Below are positions 28,622 to 37,122 of a stretch of DNA of 37,241 nt, piece after piece. The notes beneath the pieces were generated by a model. The model made no database searches. It was not told where the DNA came from and saw nothing but the letters and a program-made list of their open reading frames with translations. The position numbers were made by a program, and so were the translations under genes. Location of the stretch: the NCBI GenBank assembly GCA_026400835.1, contig JAPLOA010000099.1, positions 1 to 37,241 on the forward strand. Reading direction: 5' to 3'. The stretch comes from Planctomycetales bacterium (lineage in GTDB: Bacteria; Planctomycetota; Planctomycetia; Planctomycetales; Planctomycetaceae). Position 1 is the first letter of the stretch, and each line of letters starts with the position of its first letter.

Positions 28622-29086
28622 TCACCCATGATGTTCCGCCTCAAAGAGGTATCGCGGATCAAACGGGATATTGTGTCGAATCAACATTGCTCGATATTCG
28701 TCTTCAAAGGTTGTTTTCTTGTGATGGCTATCCTGCTGCTGAATGTAATTCTGGACCACTTCAACGTGCGAATAACTGACCGTGAATGCACAATATCCCT
28801 TTTGCCACTCGAAATGACGGGCAGCGAGTTTCTCCGCGTTCATCCACGTCGAAGAATTGCCCTTCAGTTCTCCAATCATTGCACTTACGCTGATCGTTGG
28901 CGGAAAGTGAGCCAGAATATGGATGTGGTCGGCAATTCCACCGATTTCAATGAGATGACCGGACTTTTCCCGGATGATGCCGCCAATGTATTTGTAGAGG
29001 CGTTCCTGAAATCCTGGCGTGATCAACGGACGACGGTACTTTGTGCCAAACACGACGTGGTATGTCAGTTTTGTGAATGAGCTCAT
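28622..29086 (-). CDS. tnpA: IS200/IS605-like Y1 (HUH) transposase
   Basis: A 154-aa single-domain HUH transposase. The HUH metal site is HIHILAH with His54 and His56, and the nucleophilic tyrosine is Tyr114 in VVQNYIQQQDSHH, with Gln118 and the His pair as in IS200/IS605 TnpA. The N-terminus (MSSFTKLTYHVVFGTKYRRP-) is typical. The protein cuts and joins single-stranded DNA at hairpin ends. I chose Met at 29086 because GGAGG lies 8-9 nt upstream; the open frame reaches 29146 through a hairpin. The gene is intact. The size and YI-x2-Q-x2-HH motif favour IS200-type TnpA over longer REP-associated RAYT proteins, but the flanking GTAG hairpins give it a RAYT-like setting. No tnpB is present. Confidence 0.92.
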   Translation of the reverse strand: MSSFTKLTYHVVFGTKYRRPLITPGFQERLYKYIGGIIREKSGHLIEIGGIADHIHILAHFPPTISVSAMIGELKGNSSTWMNAEKLAARHFEWQKGYCAFTVSYSHVEVVQNYIQQQDSHHKKTTFEDEYRAMLIRHNIPFDPRYLFEAEHHG

Positions 29087-29104
29087 TGAGGTGGACCTCC
29101 TCTG

Positions 29105-29189
29105 CCGCCGCATTCGCGGCGGAGACCCCACGAGGATGGAGACCACAGGCTAAAGCCTGTGGCTACGCGCTGAGCCCGTATTCACGGGC
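29105..29189. repeat. REP unit 5, upstream side of tnpA
   Basis: Hairpin B variant CCGCCGC-ATTC-GCGGCGG (29105-29122), then hairpin A CCACAGGCTAAAGCCTGTGG (29143-29162), CTAC (29163-29166) and reverse B GCCCGTATTCACGGGC (29174-29189). The first hairpin ends 5 nt upstream of the tnpA Shine-Dalgarno on the transcript, so it could influence translation of the transposase, as 5' hairpins do in IS200. The remaining 168 bp up to selO hold nothing I can name. Confidence 0.8.
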
Positions 29190-29357
29190 CAATCACAGTC
29201 AATTCAGTGGGAGGTGTAGCAAAGTTCACAGAGCAGATCAACGTTACCCTGAGGGTGGTGTTAATAATATCCCATGTTGCACGATAGCCGTGAAATCCTC
29301 ACCCGTCATTTCTGGACCTTCATGATCCAGCATACCGAAATCGAAATACCTCCCGCA

Positions 29358-30980
29358 TCACGAACTGCACGACAACATCGAACATCCCGCACGGTGGCGA
29401 GCCCATTCGGGGCGTTTGGCGGCGAAATGTTCGTTTTCGGGCTGCTCATCGTAAGGATGGCGCAATACTTCCAGCAGCTCCTGAATGCCCGAGTAATCTC
29501 CGGCTGTGGCTTTGTCGATCGCCACCTGCGCGAGATAGTTACGGAGCACATACTTCGGATTGACGGCGTTCATCTGCTGACAACGATTTTCATCTGAGAT
29601 TCCCACCTGGTCAACTCGTGCGCGATAGCGATGAATCCATTGCATCAGCTTCACTCGATACTCAGCCGTCACCTGTTCCGGCTTGTACCATGCGTCGGCC
29701 AGAGCCGTGACGAAAGCATTCTCAACATCCTGCTCTGACGCGTTGACTCCACCATCAAACTTCAGAGTCGCGAGGCGACGATAGAAAATCGTCATGTCGG
29801 TCTCGATCTCCTGCATCAACTCCAGCAGATCATCAGACAGAGCTTTGTCGTCGAGCGATGCGTCGTAAACCAGTCCCAGCTTGGCGGCCAGCATGTTCTG
29901 ACAGGCTTCATTGAAATGGGTTGAATACAAATCAATCCCGCGTTGTAACGGAACAACTGAATCGAAAATCGGAGCCAGCGCATTGGCCAACTGAACCAGA
30001 TTCCACATGGCAATTTGTGGCTGCTGGCCATAGCGATAACGGCGGCCTGATGCATCGGTCGTATTCGGAGTCCAGTTTGGATCATAATCTTCCAGCCAGC
30101 CGTATGGTCCGTAATCAATCGTCAGTCCGAGAATCGACATGTTGTCCGTATTCATGACTCCATGCACGAACCCGACTCGCATCCAGCCCACAATCATGTC
30201 GGCTGTACTGCGACAGATTTCTGCAAACCACTGTTCGTAAACTTCCGGAGACGGCGGTCCCAGATGAGGAAAGTCGACGCGAATTGTGTGATCAATCAAC
30301 TTCTGCAGAGTTTCGTTCTCTCGTCGAGATGCCAGGATTTCAAAGTTGCCAAACCGAGTAAACGAAGGGGCAACTCGACAAACTATCGCACCCGGCTCGC
30401 GTTCAGGATTTCCGTCATAAAACATATCACGGACAACCTGCTCTCCAGTGAGCACCAGACTCAGGGCGCGAGTCGTGGGAACTCCCAGATGAAACATCGC
30501 TTCGCTGCACAGGAATTCACGGACAGATGATCTGAGCACGGCCAGCCCATCGGCCGTTCGCGAATAAGGAGTCGGGCCAGCTCCTTTCAACTGCAGCATC
30601 CAGCGCTGGCCTCGGGAGTTCACAACTTCTCCCAAATTGATCGCTCGTCCATCACCCAACTGTCCGGCCCAGTTTCCAAACTGATGACCGCCGTAGCACA
30701 TCGCAAACGGATCCATACCCTCCAGTTGCACGTTGCCGGAAAACACATTCGCGATTTCCTGTGCGTCATCAGGCTCAGTCGGCAGGTCCAGCAACTCCGC
30801 CACTTCCCGCGAGTAACCAATCAACTGCGGCTGTGCCACCTTCGTCGGGAGCACTCGCGAGTAACACGCGCCACGAACCTGCCGTCGAAAGTTCTTTTCT
30901 TCTGGATCGCCGGGAAGCGAATGAGTAAATCGATTATCAAATTGCAGGTTGCTGAGCCCAGCGAAAGTCATTTCAGGCAC
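29358..30980 (-). CDS. selO: SelO/YdiU family protein adenylyltransferase (AMPylase)
   Basis: A 540-aa SelO pseudokinase, which transfers AMP from ATP to Ser, Thr or Tyr of target proteins and is linked to redox homeostasis. Conserved blocks include YGGHQFGNWAGQLGDGRA, LQLKGAGPTPYSR (nucleotide loop), VHGVMNTDNMSILGLTIDYGPYGWLEDYDP (metal and catalytic region), and the C-terminal FAAKRPEWARHR with the ending CSMLSCSS. The third residue from the end, Cys538, takes the place of the selenocysteine of animal SelO, as is usual in bacteria; no UGA is needed. The length is normal. It lies just beyond the transposon-like element and is probably transcribed alone. Confidence 0.95.
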   Translation of the reverse strand: MPEMTFAGLSNLQFDNRFTHSLPGDPEEKNFRRQVRGACYSRVLPTKVAQPQLIGYSREVAELLDLPTEPDDAQEIANVFSGNVQLEGMDPFAMCYGGHQFGNWAGQLGDGRAINLGEVVNSRGQRWMLQLKGAGPTPYSRTADGLAVLRSSVREFLCSEAMFHLGVPTTRALSLVLTGEQVVRDMFYDGNPEREPGAIVCRVAPSFTRFGNFEILASRRENETLQKLIDHTIRVDFPHLGPPSPEVYEQWFAEICRSTADMIVGWMRVGFVHGVMNTDNMSILGLTIDYGPYGWLEDYDPNWTPNTTDASGRRYRYGQQPQIAMWNLVQLANALAPIFDSVVPLQRGIDLYSTHFNEACQNMLAAKLGLVYDASLDDKALSDDLLELMQEIETDMTIFYRRLATLKFDGGVNASEQDVENAFVTALADAWYKPEQVTAEYRVKLMQWIHRYRARVDQVGISDENRCQQMNAVNPKYVLRNYLAQVAIDKATAGDYSGIQELLEVLRHPYDEQPENEHFAAKRPEWARHRAGCSMLSCSS

Positions 30981-31095
30981 CAGAAGAGTTAAATGTGCAG
31001 TCTCAGAGAGTCACCGTTGTAACGAATATGGCAATGATTTGCAGTCTCTGCGTCAACACGTCTGGCAAGTCGCACAAAATGAATTCGCACAGGGG

Positions 31096-32670
31096 CTACT
31101 TTTTTCCTGACGACGCAAGCTGATGATCGTGCAGTGATATTCCCAGCTTTGCAAGGTTCATAGCGTCGCTTGCGGCAAGGTCGCATTCCCGAAACAACTT
31201 CCACGCATTCTCATAGTCATGAATCCGTACCATAAGCTCGAAGACCAATTGCAGGTCTTTAGGGCTGTGATGGTCTTCGTACTCGGCGAGAACCTCCTGC
31301 ACTACATTGGAGCAGAGCTGCTTTTCTCCAAGTGTGTTCAGCAACTCAATCAGATCACACTGAATTATGAGCCGCTTGATGCGCTCCGTTTCCAGCGACA
31401 ACTCCGGAATGACTTTTGTTTGGAGTCTCGTGATAGCATCTTCACGCCGATTGTGTCGCGCCAGCTCTTGACAAAAGTGCACCTGCCAGGAGAGACGCGA
31501 GTGTGTCGGAGGCATCGTTGAAATCGACTCCTCCGCCAGGTCAAACGCGCCATAATTGAGTAGCTCTCGGATGATAATGTTGTCTGCGTTAAGGTCCGTG
31601 TCCCCGTGAATATCTCTTAACTGCGCCTTTGTGCTCTCGATCTGCTTTCTGGAGTCTTCGATCCGTCCGGAGCTTGCAAGCAGGGCTGCAATGCGTCCAG
31701 TTACGTGTAACAGGTCCTGTGCATTGTTAACCCAAATTCTGGACGACGAAGAATCAACCGTTTCTCCCGTCCTTAGTTCCTCTGATGTGCGTTCTACGTG
31801 ATCAGCCGCTATCGCCAGTTGTTCATTCGCTCGGTCTGGCTTTTTGCAGTAGAAGAATATCGCGGCCAATAGCGAGTGGTTTCTTGCCATAACCAGCGAC
31901 CCGGCAGTGTCACTCTTCAGGTCTTCACTCGCTGCATCCGCGTTCGTCAGGAGTTGAGGAATAAGCTCTGTCAAATGATGTTGCGCCACCAAATCAGAAC
32001 ACTGTTCCATTTGACGCAACCATTCGTTCATGTTTAGCCGTCGTCCGTACTCAACGGTGGTACGTTCAACAGCCAACCGCAGCGAGTTCGCCAGTGCTTC
32101 TGTCTGCTTGTTCGTGATTCGCTGTTTGACGATCTGCATTTGTTCCCAGAAGAAGATGTCCAGAAGATGTGGGTTGTCGGCCAGAACGGCCGTCAACTCC
32201 GCATCCGCCTGACCCAGATCTCCGCGACAGATCAAACCCTGAATACGGCCTCGTGCGAAGTCTTCCGGCTGAAGCAGGGATACTAATCCGGGATGCTGAA
32301 GCTTCTCTTCTCTATGGAATCGCACAAGTTGCTTCACAACATTAATGCCATCGGACTTTTGTAATCCTCCATTTTCATGTTGCTGAAGTAACTCTATTGC
32401 AGCATCACATCGTCCAGCTGCTATCAACAACGCTCTCTGATAATCCGAACGGATGTTTGCACCACCGTCAATCTCAGTGACAGCCGTTTCCAGCAGCTGT
32501 TGCCATGAAGGCACGGGCGTGGATGATTCATTCGAACGTCCACTAAACAGATAGAGCAGACCGAGAACCCAAATCGCTCCACCGAAGACAATCGAGCCGA
32601 TCAGCTTCGCCCGGTTTGAACGGCCAGCGGATGCTCGGTCTGGAATTCCGTGTTTTGGTGGAGTCGTCAT
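31096..32670 (-). CDS. Single-pass membrane protein with TPR-like helical repeats, unknown function
   Basis: About 524 aa. One transmembrane segment is clear (IGSIVFGGAIWVLGLLYLF, near residues 25-43) after a short basic N-terminus, so the bulk is probably periplasmic or external. The rest is helical, with repeated short helices and alanine and leucine spacing, for example DYQRALLIAAGRCDAAIELLQQ, GDLGQADAELTAVLADNP and YNAFDLAEES-like stretches, which resemble TPR repeats, but no canonical TPR consensus runs long. I recognise no enzyme motif. I prefer ATG at 32670 (MTTPPKHG); a GTG 10 codons earlier (32700) is possible, and neither has a strong ribosome-binding site. It lies 51 bp beyond bipA's terminator hairpin, on the same strand, so it is likely a separate transcript. 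Confidence 0.7.
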   Translation of the reverse strand: MTTPPKHGIPDRASAGRSNRAKLIGSIVFGGAIWVLGLLYLFSGRSNESSTPVPSWQQLLETAVTEIDGGANIRSDYQRALLIAAGRCDAAIELLQQHENGGLQKSDGINVVKQLVRFHREEKLQHPGLVSLLQPEDFARGRIQGLICRGDLGQADAELTAVLADNPHLLDIFFWEQMQIVKQRITNKQTEALANSLRLAVERTTVEYGRRLNMNEWLRQMEQCSDLVAQHHLTELIPQLLTNADAASEDLKSDTAGSLVMARNHSLLAAIFFYCKKPDRANEQLAIAADHVERTSEELRTGETVDSSSSRIWVNNAQDLLHVTGRIAALLASSGRIEDSRKQIESTKAQLRDIHGDTDLNADNIIIRELLNYGAFDLAEESISTMPPTHSRLSWQVHFCQELARHNRREDAITRLQTKVIPELSLETERIKRLIIQCDLIELLNTLGEKQLCSNVVQEVLAEYEDHHSPKDLQLVFELMVRIHDYENAWKLFRECDLAASDAMNLAKLGISLHDHQLASSGKK

Positions 32671-32710
32671 GTGAGCAGTGTATCGAAGCAGCCCGGACAC
32701 CCCAATGAAA

Positions 32711-32735
32711 AACCCCCGAGGGACACTCGGGGGTT
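32711..32735 (-). terminator. Rho-independent terminator of bipA
   Basis: AACCCCCGAG (32711-32720) pairs perfectly with CTCGGGGGTT (32726-32735) around a 5-nt loop. On the minus strand the stem is followed by a run of T (TTTTT then C), the classic intrinsic terminator, starting 16 bp after the bipA stop. It lies upstream of the next minus-strand gene, separating the two transcripts. Confidence 0.92.
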
Positions 32736-32751
32736 CTGGTTCGCTTTTAAA

Positions 32752-34614
32752 CTACTTGCCGCTGCGATGTTGGCGTTTGCGTTCGCTTTCGCTGAGCATC
32801 ACCTTTCGCAGGCGAATCACCTGCGGAGTGACTTCCACGTACTCGTCCCACTCGATGTACTCCAGAGCCAGCTCCAGAGTCAGTTCGCGAGGTGGACGCA
32901 GCAGCATGGCGTCTTCTGCACCGGCTGAGCGAATGTTGGTCAATTTCTTTTCGCGGATTGGATTGACGACCATGTCGTTGTCACGAACATTCTCGCCGAT
33001 AATCATTCCGTCATAGACATCTTCGCCAGGTTTCACGAACAGGTCTGCTCGCTCCTGCAGCTTCCACAAGGCGTAGGCAATCGCTTTGCCGTTATCCTGT
33101 GAAATCAAGACGCCGTTCTGGCGATGAGGAATCTCGCCTTCGATCGGACGATACTCTTCAAAGCGGTGATGCATAATCGCTTCACCACGAGTTGCGTTCA
33201 ACATCTTTGTTCGCATGCCGATCAGGCCGCGAGCTGGAATGCTGAATTCGACGTGAGTCATTCCGGTTGAAGTCGTGTTCATCACTTTGGCCTGGCCTCG
33301 GCGACCACCGACCAATTCCATCACAGGACCAAGGTCCGAGCTGGGGACGTCGACTTCCAGAAGTTCGTAAGGTTCGCACTTCTTGCCGTCGATTTCGCGA
33401 ATGATCACTTCCGGCTTGCCGACAGACAGTTCATAACCTTCACGACGCATGGTTTCGATCAGTACGGCCAGATGCAGAACACCTCGACCGGAAACCTTGA
33501 AGGATTCCTTGTCTTCTGTCTCTTCAACTCGCAAAGCCACATTGGACTGAAGTTCACGGTAGAGTCGGTCCCGCAGATTTCGGCTGGTGACGAACTTGCC
33601 ATGCTGACCCACCAGTGGTGAGCTGTTAATCGTAAACTTCATCGACAGAGTCGGCTCGTCGACGGCAATGCGTTCAAGAGCGACCGGGTTCAAAATGTCA
33701 GCGATGGTGTCGCCAATTTCCGGATCCGGCAGACCAGTCACAGCGACAATGTCACCAGCCTGTGCTTCATCAGAATCAGCTCGTCCGAGGTTGTCGAACA
33801 ATTGGACCTTGTCGACTTTAGCCATGGTCTTTGAGCCGTCGGCTCGCATCATCGCGATCTGCTGACCGGACTTGATTCGACCCGCGGCGATGCGACCGGT
33901 CGCAATTCGCCCGACATAACGCGACCATTCGAGCGAGGTGACCATCAACTGCAAAGGATCGTCCGGGCGAACAACAGGTCCCGGGATTTTCTCCAGAACC
34001 AGGTCCAGAAGCGGACGAACGTCACCACCTTTATTCGCCGGGTCATGCGTTGCATAGCCTTCACGAGCACTGGTGTAGATGTACGGGAAGTCAAGAGTCT
34101 TGTCGTCAGCTCCCAATTCAACCAGCAGGTCAAACGTTTGGGACAGGACTTCATCCGGACGACAGTCCTGACGGTCGATCTTGTTGATCACGACCATCAA
34201 CGACAGGCCGCACTCCAGAGCTTTCTGAAGTACAAAGCGAGTTTGTGGGCGAGGTCCTTCGAAGGCGTCGACAACGAGCAGCGCTCCGTCGGCCATCTTC
34301 AGAACGCGTTCAACTTCGCCACCGAAGTCTGCGTGTCCAGGAGTATCAATGATGTTGATTCGGACGCCATTCCACATCATGGCGATGTTCTTCGCCAGAA
34401 TCGTAATCCCGCGTTCGCGTTCGAGATCGTTCGAGTCCAGAATGCAGGTTCCCATCCGCTGATTTTCGCGGAACATTCCGCTTTGCTTGATCAGGCAGTC
34501 CACGAGCGATGTTTTGCCGTGGTCAACGTGGGCGATAATGGCAATGTTGCGAACATCAGTACGGCGCAAAACGCCAGCGCTGTCGACAACTGACGGAAAC
34601 TCAACAACAGACAT
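32752..34614 (-). CDS. bipA: Ribosome-associated GTPase BipA/TypA
   Basis: A 620-aa translational GTPase of the BipA/TypA family, which binds the ribosome and is needed for 50S assembly and growth at low temperature or stress. The GTP motifs are intact: AHVDHGKTS (G1), the switch region with [15 protein letters not shown] (G3), NKIDR (G4). Domain II and the EF-G-like domains follow, with the BipA C-terminal block [29 protein letters not shown]. The C-terminus is basic (RKRQHRSGK). AGGG lies before the ATG. A probable -10 (TACAAT) is upstream, and a strong terminator follows. Confidence 0.96.
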   Translation of the reverse strand: MSVVEFPSVVDSAGVLRRTDVRNIAIIAHVDHGKTSLVDCLIKQSGMFRENQRMGTCILDSNDLERERGITILAKNIAMMWNGVRINIIDTPGHADFGGEVERVLKMADGALLVVDAFEGPRPQTRFVLQKALECGLSLMVVINKIDRQDCRPDEVLSQTFDLLVELGADDKTLDFPYIYTSAREGYATHDPANKGGDVRPLLDLVLEKIPGPVVRPDDPLQLMVTSLEWSRYVGRIATGRIAAGRIKSGQQIAMMRADGSKTMAKVDKVQLFDNLGRADSDEAQAGDIVAVTGLPDPEIGDTIADILNPVALERIAVDEPTLSMKFTINSSPLVGQHGKFVTSRNLRDRLYRELQSNVALRVEETEDKESFKVSGRGVLHLAVLIETMRREGYELSVGKPEVIIREIDGKKCEPYELLEVDVPSSDLGPVMELVGGRRGQAKVMNTTSTGMTHVEFSIPARGLIGMRTKMLNATRGEAIMHHRFEEYRPIEGEIPHRQNGVLISQDNGKAIAYALWKLQERADLFVKPGEDVYDGMIIGENVRDNDMVVNPIREKKLTNIRSAGAEDAMLLRPPRELTLELALEYIEWDEYVEVTPQVIRLRKVMLSESERKRQHRSGK

Positions 34615-34673
34615 GAAACTTACCCTGGGAAAACAACCGTCAGCAACAGAACGAAGACGTCCTTTTCAAATTC

Positions 34674-34679
34674 ATTGTA
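34674..34679 (-). promoter_or_regulatory. Candidate -10 box for bipA
   Basis: The minus strand reads TTTACAATG about 60 nt upstream of the bipA ATG, with TACAAT as a good -10. The -35 about 18 bp upstream (TTCGCG) is poor, so this is a guess only. Confidence 0.3.
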
Positions 34680-34777
34680 AATTCTTCGTTAACGGACCGC
34701 GAACCCCCTCATTTTGCAGGGAATTCCTGTAGTTTTACTGGCGACAGAGTTGCGGAATTCGATTTCCGGTTGGCCAA

Positions 34778-36925
34778 CTACAGCCCCATTTCCCCTAAAA
34801 GATGGTCTGCTCCGTAAACTGTCCCGGTAATCCAGAGTACGTAACGGATGTCAACTCCGATCGAACGGCTGTAGTCCTGGTTCCACGCAAAGTCGTTAAT
34901 TGTCGCTTCAAAGCAGCGATCAAAATTCACTCCGACGAGATGACCGTTTTTGTTCAGCACCGGACTGCCTGAGTTGCCTCCAGTTGTATCCGTGTCATAA
35001 AGAATGGCGACCGGAACCTGTCCCAGTCGAGGATGCCGGAAGCGTCCGAACTCGCCGGCTTCGTATTTCTTCATCACGGCTTCCGGAGTAATGAACGGTT
35101 CGACTCCGGTTGTTTTCTCGATCACGCCTTTGAATGTTGAAATCGGAGTTCTGACTACGGCGTCGGCCGGCGAGTATCCGCGAACTCGACCACAGGTAAA
35201 CCTCAACGTGGCATTTGCGTCCGGGATAAAACTGGTGGCCTGAAATTGCTGTTTCACTTCGACTAAGGAACCATAGAGCTGTCCCAGGCGACCGTCCCGA
35301 GCCTTCTCGGTATCACGCAGTTTCAAATAGCAGGGATGCAGGCTTACGATCAGGCTTAACAGAAGATCATCAGTCTTCCGCAATTCATCCGGAGACTTCT
35401 TCAGGCAGGCTTCCACGAACGCAGGGTCGCCCAGTTGAGTTTTCTGAAGCATGTCCTTCGCGACGGACTCCAGCGACTTCGCTTCAGAGAACAGAACCTT
35501 TAACGGCTCGATCTCATGCGATGCCGGGATCTTGCTCAAACGCTCCAGCATTCCGGCGAGCATGATCTCATCGGTTTCGCGATGCCAGTCAGACATCGCC
35601 ACCTTAATTTCCTGACTGGACTGCGCAAAGTTGCGATCCATGTAAGGTGGTTCACGATCCAGATCCGGCTTCGCGCGTTCGACGGACGAGTCAAAGACAA
35701 AGTAACCGAATGCGGCGGCTCGACATGCCTGGCGAAGTTGAAGCAGATGAATCTCCAAAGCGCCTGCCGCCGACATTTCCTGATAGACAGATTCAATGTC
35801 TTTCAGCACCGTGCCAAAGCGAGTTTTTCGCAGTGGATCGCTGTCGATATAAGCCTGCAGTTCAGCCTCCTGCTGCGTTCGAGTTGCCACAATCTTTGCT
35901 CGTCGAAGCCCCTGCAACTGACCTCGCGATCGTTTTTCTACGTTAGCCAGCGACTTGCTGCGAGACGCGTGTTTGATGGCCACGGAGCGATCAGTGGCTC
36001 CGGCTTCTTCCATTTCATGAATCTGCCACTGATAGAGCTCAACGGTCAGCGGCAATCTCACGTTCTGTTCGTAATCCAGAAAGCTGGCCGTCTTGTGGCG
36101 CGCCGTTCGGCCGGGATATCCCAGCAAAAACACGGCATCGTTTTCATCGACTCCTTCCGGAGCCACCTGAATAAATCGCTTCGGTTTGTACGGTACATTG
36201 TCTTTGGAATACGTCGCCGAAGAGCCGTCCGGCGCGGTGTAAGCTCGCATAAAGGAAAAGTCTCCGGTGTGCCGAGGCCACTCCCAGTTATCCACCTCGC
36301 CACCAAAATTGCCAACCGCAATCGGAGGTGCGAAGACCAGTCGCACGTCTTTTAGAAATGTGTACTGGAACAGTACATAAGTCTTACCAGCGAACATTTC
36401 CGCCACTTCTGCTCGCAAGCCGGGGTGTTCTTTCTCTGCGGCAAGTTCCAGTTCTTTGCGACGCTTGTCGATAGCCCTGGTGCGTTCCAGGAATGACATG
36501 TTGTCCCGGACTGCTGACAAGACCTCTGCGGAGACATCGCGATAATTTTCGGTGATGCGAACCTGATAATCCGGTGCCGAAATTTCCTGTTCGCGATTCG
36601 TGGCGATGAAGCCATTCGTCAGCAGATCATTGGCCGCCGTGCTGGCTTTCTGGATCGCGTCAAACGCACAATGATGATTCGTAATGATCAAACCATTTGG
36701 TGAGATGAATGATCCGGTGCATCCGTTTACGCGGCAGATTCCGTCGACCAGACTGATCTGATTGGGATTGAAGAGCTGCTCCCCTGTCAGCTCAATGCCC
36801 TTTTCTTTGAGGTTTAATCGCGGCAGTTCGCTCATCGGATACATGCCGTCGTCAGCCCTGGCCGTCATGAAAACTCCTGAGACAATGATGCTGAAAACAC
36901 ACAGTGAGAAAATGATTCTGGTCAT
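34778..36925 (-). CDS. Secreted S46 dipeptidyl-peptidase (DPP11-like)
   Basis: A 715-aa serine peptidase of family S46 (DPP7/DPP11). An N-terminal signal peptide ends near TARA-DDG. The active site is visible: His84/85 in ITNHHC, Asp in VDNWEWPRHTGDF (212 or 222), and the nucleophile Ser652 in TGGNSGSPVLN. These enzymes release dipeptides from oligopeptides in the periplasm. The residue 18 positions after the Ser, Arg670 in GVNFDRCFE, matches the position known as Arg673 in Porphyromonas DPP11, which selects Asp or Glu at P1; DPP7 has Gly there. I therefore predict acidic-residue specificity. The length is normal for the family. The gene is probably monocistronic. A 20-bp dyad shared with the aquaporin gene lies 63 bp upstream of the ATG. 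Confidence 0.94.
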   Translation of the reverse strand: MTRIIFSLCVFSIIVSGVFMTARADDGMYPMSELPRLNLKEKGIELTGEQLFNPNQISLVDGICRVNGCTGSFISPNGLIITNHHCAFDAIQKASTAANDLLTNGFIATNREQEISAPDYQVRITENYRDVSAEVLSAVRDNMSFLERTRAIDKRRKELELAAEKEHPGLRAEVAEMFAGKTYVLFQYTFLKDVRLVFAPPIAVGNFGGEVDNWEWPRHTGDFSFMRAYTAPDGSSATYSKDNVPYKPKRFIQVAPEGVDENDAVFLLGYPGRTARHKTASFLDYEQNVRLPLTVELYQWQIHEMEEAGATDRSVAIKHASRSKSLANVEKRSRGQLQGLRRAKIVATRTQQEAELQAYIDSDPLRKTRFGTVLKDIESVYQEMSAAGALEIHLLQLRQACRAAAFGYFVFDSSVERAKPDLDREPPYMDRNFAQSSQEIKVAMSDWHRETDEIMLAGMLERLSKIPASHEIEPLKVLFSEAKSLESVAKDMLQKTQLGDPAFVEACLKKSPDELRKTDDLLLSLIVSLHPCYLKLRDTEKARDGRLGQLYGSLVEVKQQFQATSFIPDANATLRFTCGRVRGYSPADAVVRTPISTFKGVIEKTTGVEPFITPEAVMKKYEAGEFGRFRHPRLGQVPVAILYDTDTTGGNSGSPVLNKNGHLVGVNFDRCFEATINDFAWNQDYSRSIGVDIRYVLWITGTVYGADHLLGEMGL

Positions 36926-36988
36926 GAGAGGTCCTGTTTCTGTCTGTTTGATCGCATACGGAGAACACTAACACAGTGTGGCACGGGA

Positions 36989-37008
36989 CTCCACAATCGG
37001 TGGCAGTC
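36989..37008 (-). promoter_or_regulatory. Shared upstream dyad, S46 peptidase copy
   Basis: CTCCACAAT-CG-GTGGCAGTC, 18 of 20 identical to 19571-19590, in the same orientation relative to the downstream minus-strand gene, centred on CCAC-N5-GTGG. It sits in the 316-bp end gap 36926-37241, which otherwise holds a GGCAAGCCG-type palindrome and the terminal inverted repeat and no gene. Confidence 0.4.
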
Positions 37009-37058
37009 ATTGATGAACAATCGCGGCTTGTGCATCCTTAGGGACTGCGATTCCATTC

Positions 37059-37122
37059 GTTCAACGGCAAGCCGGAGGCGTCGGCGCGAGCAGCAGCAGT
37101 CGCCTCCGGCTTGCCGTTAAAC
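37059..37122. repeat. GGCAAGCCG-type inverted repeat, copy 3
   Basis: The left arm (37059-37080, GTTCAACGGCAAGCCGGAGG plus CG) pairs with the right arm (37101-37122) over 22 bp with one mismatch. The right arm overlaps the start of the terminal inverted repeat (37115). Confidence 0.85.

Larger units (their letters stand above)
28478..29189 (-). mobile_element. Candidate IS200/IS605-type element with REP-like ends
   Basis: A Y1 transposase gene lies between two same-orientation copies of a 52-bp sequence (28478-28529 and 29143-29194, 51 of 52 identical). Each copy holds the palindrome CCACAGGCTAAAGCCTGTGG, then CTACGCGCTG, then a second hairpin with loop ATTC. Read on the transposase strand, GTAG stands directly 5' of the first palindrome at both ends. 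IS200/IS605 elements have no inverted repeats but carry same-oriented subterminal hairpins recognised as single strands, which is what is seen. Exact ends are not defined; there is no target duplication, as expected for this group. Confidence 0.65.

Noticed and set aside
29358-29381. Selenocysteine at the C-terminus of SelO
   Set aside because: The position is an ordinary Cys codon and the stop is normal; no UGA read-through is needed.
35516-36355. 279-codon frame antisense to the S46 peptidase
   Set aside because: Overlaps well-conserved peptidase sequence; no start signal or domain.
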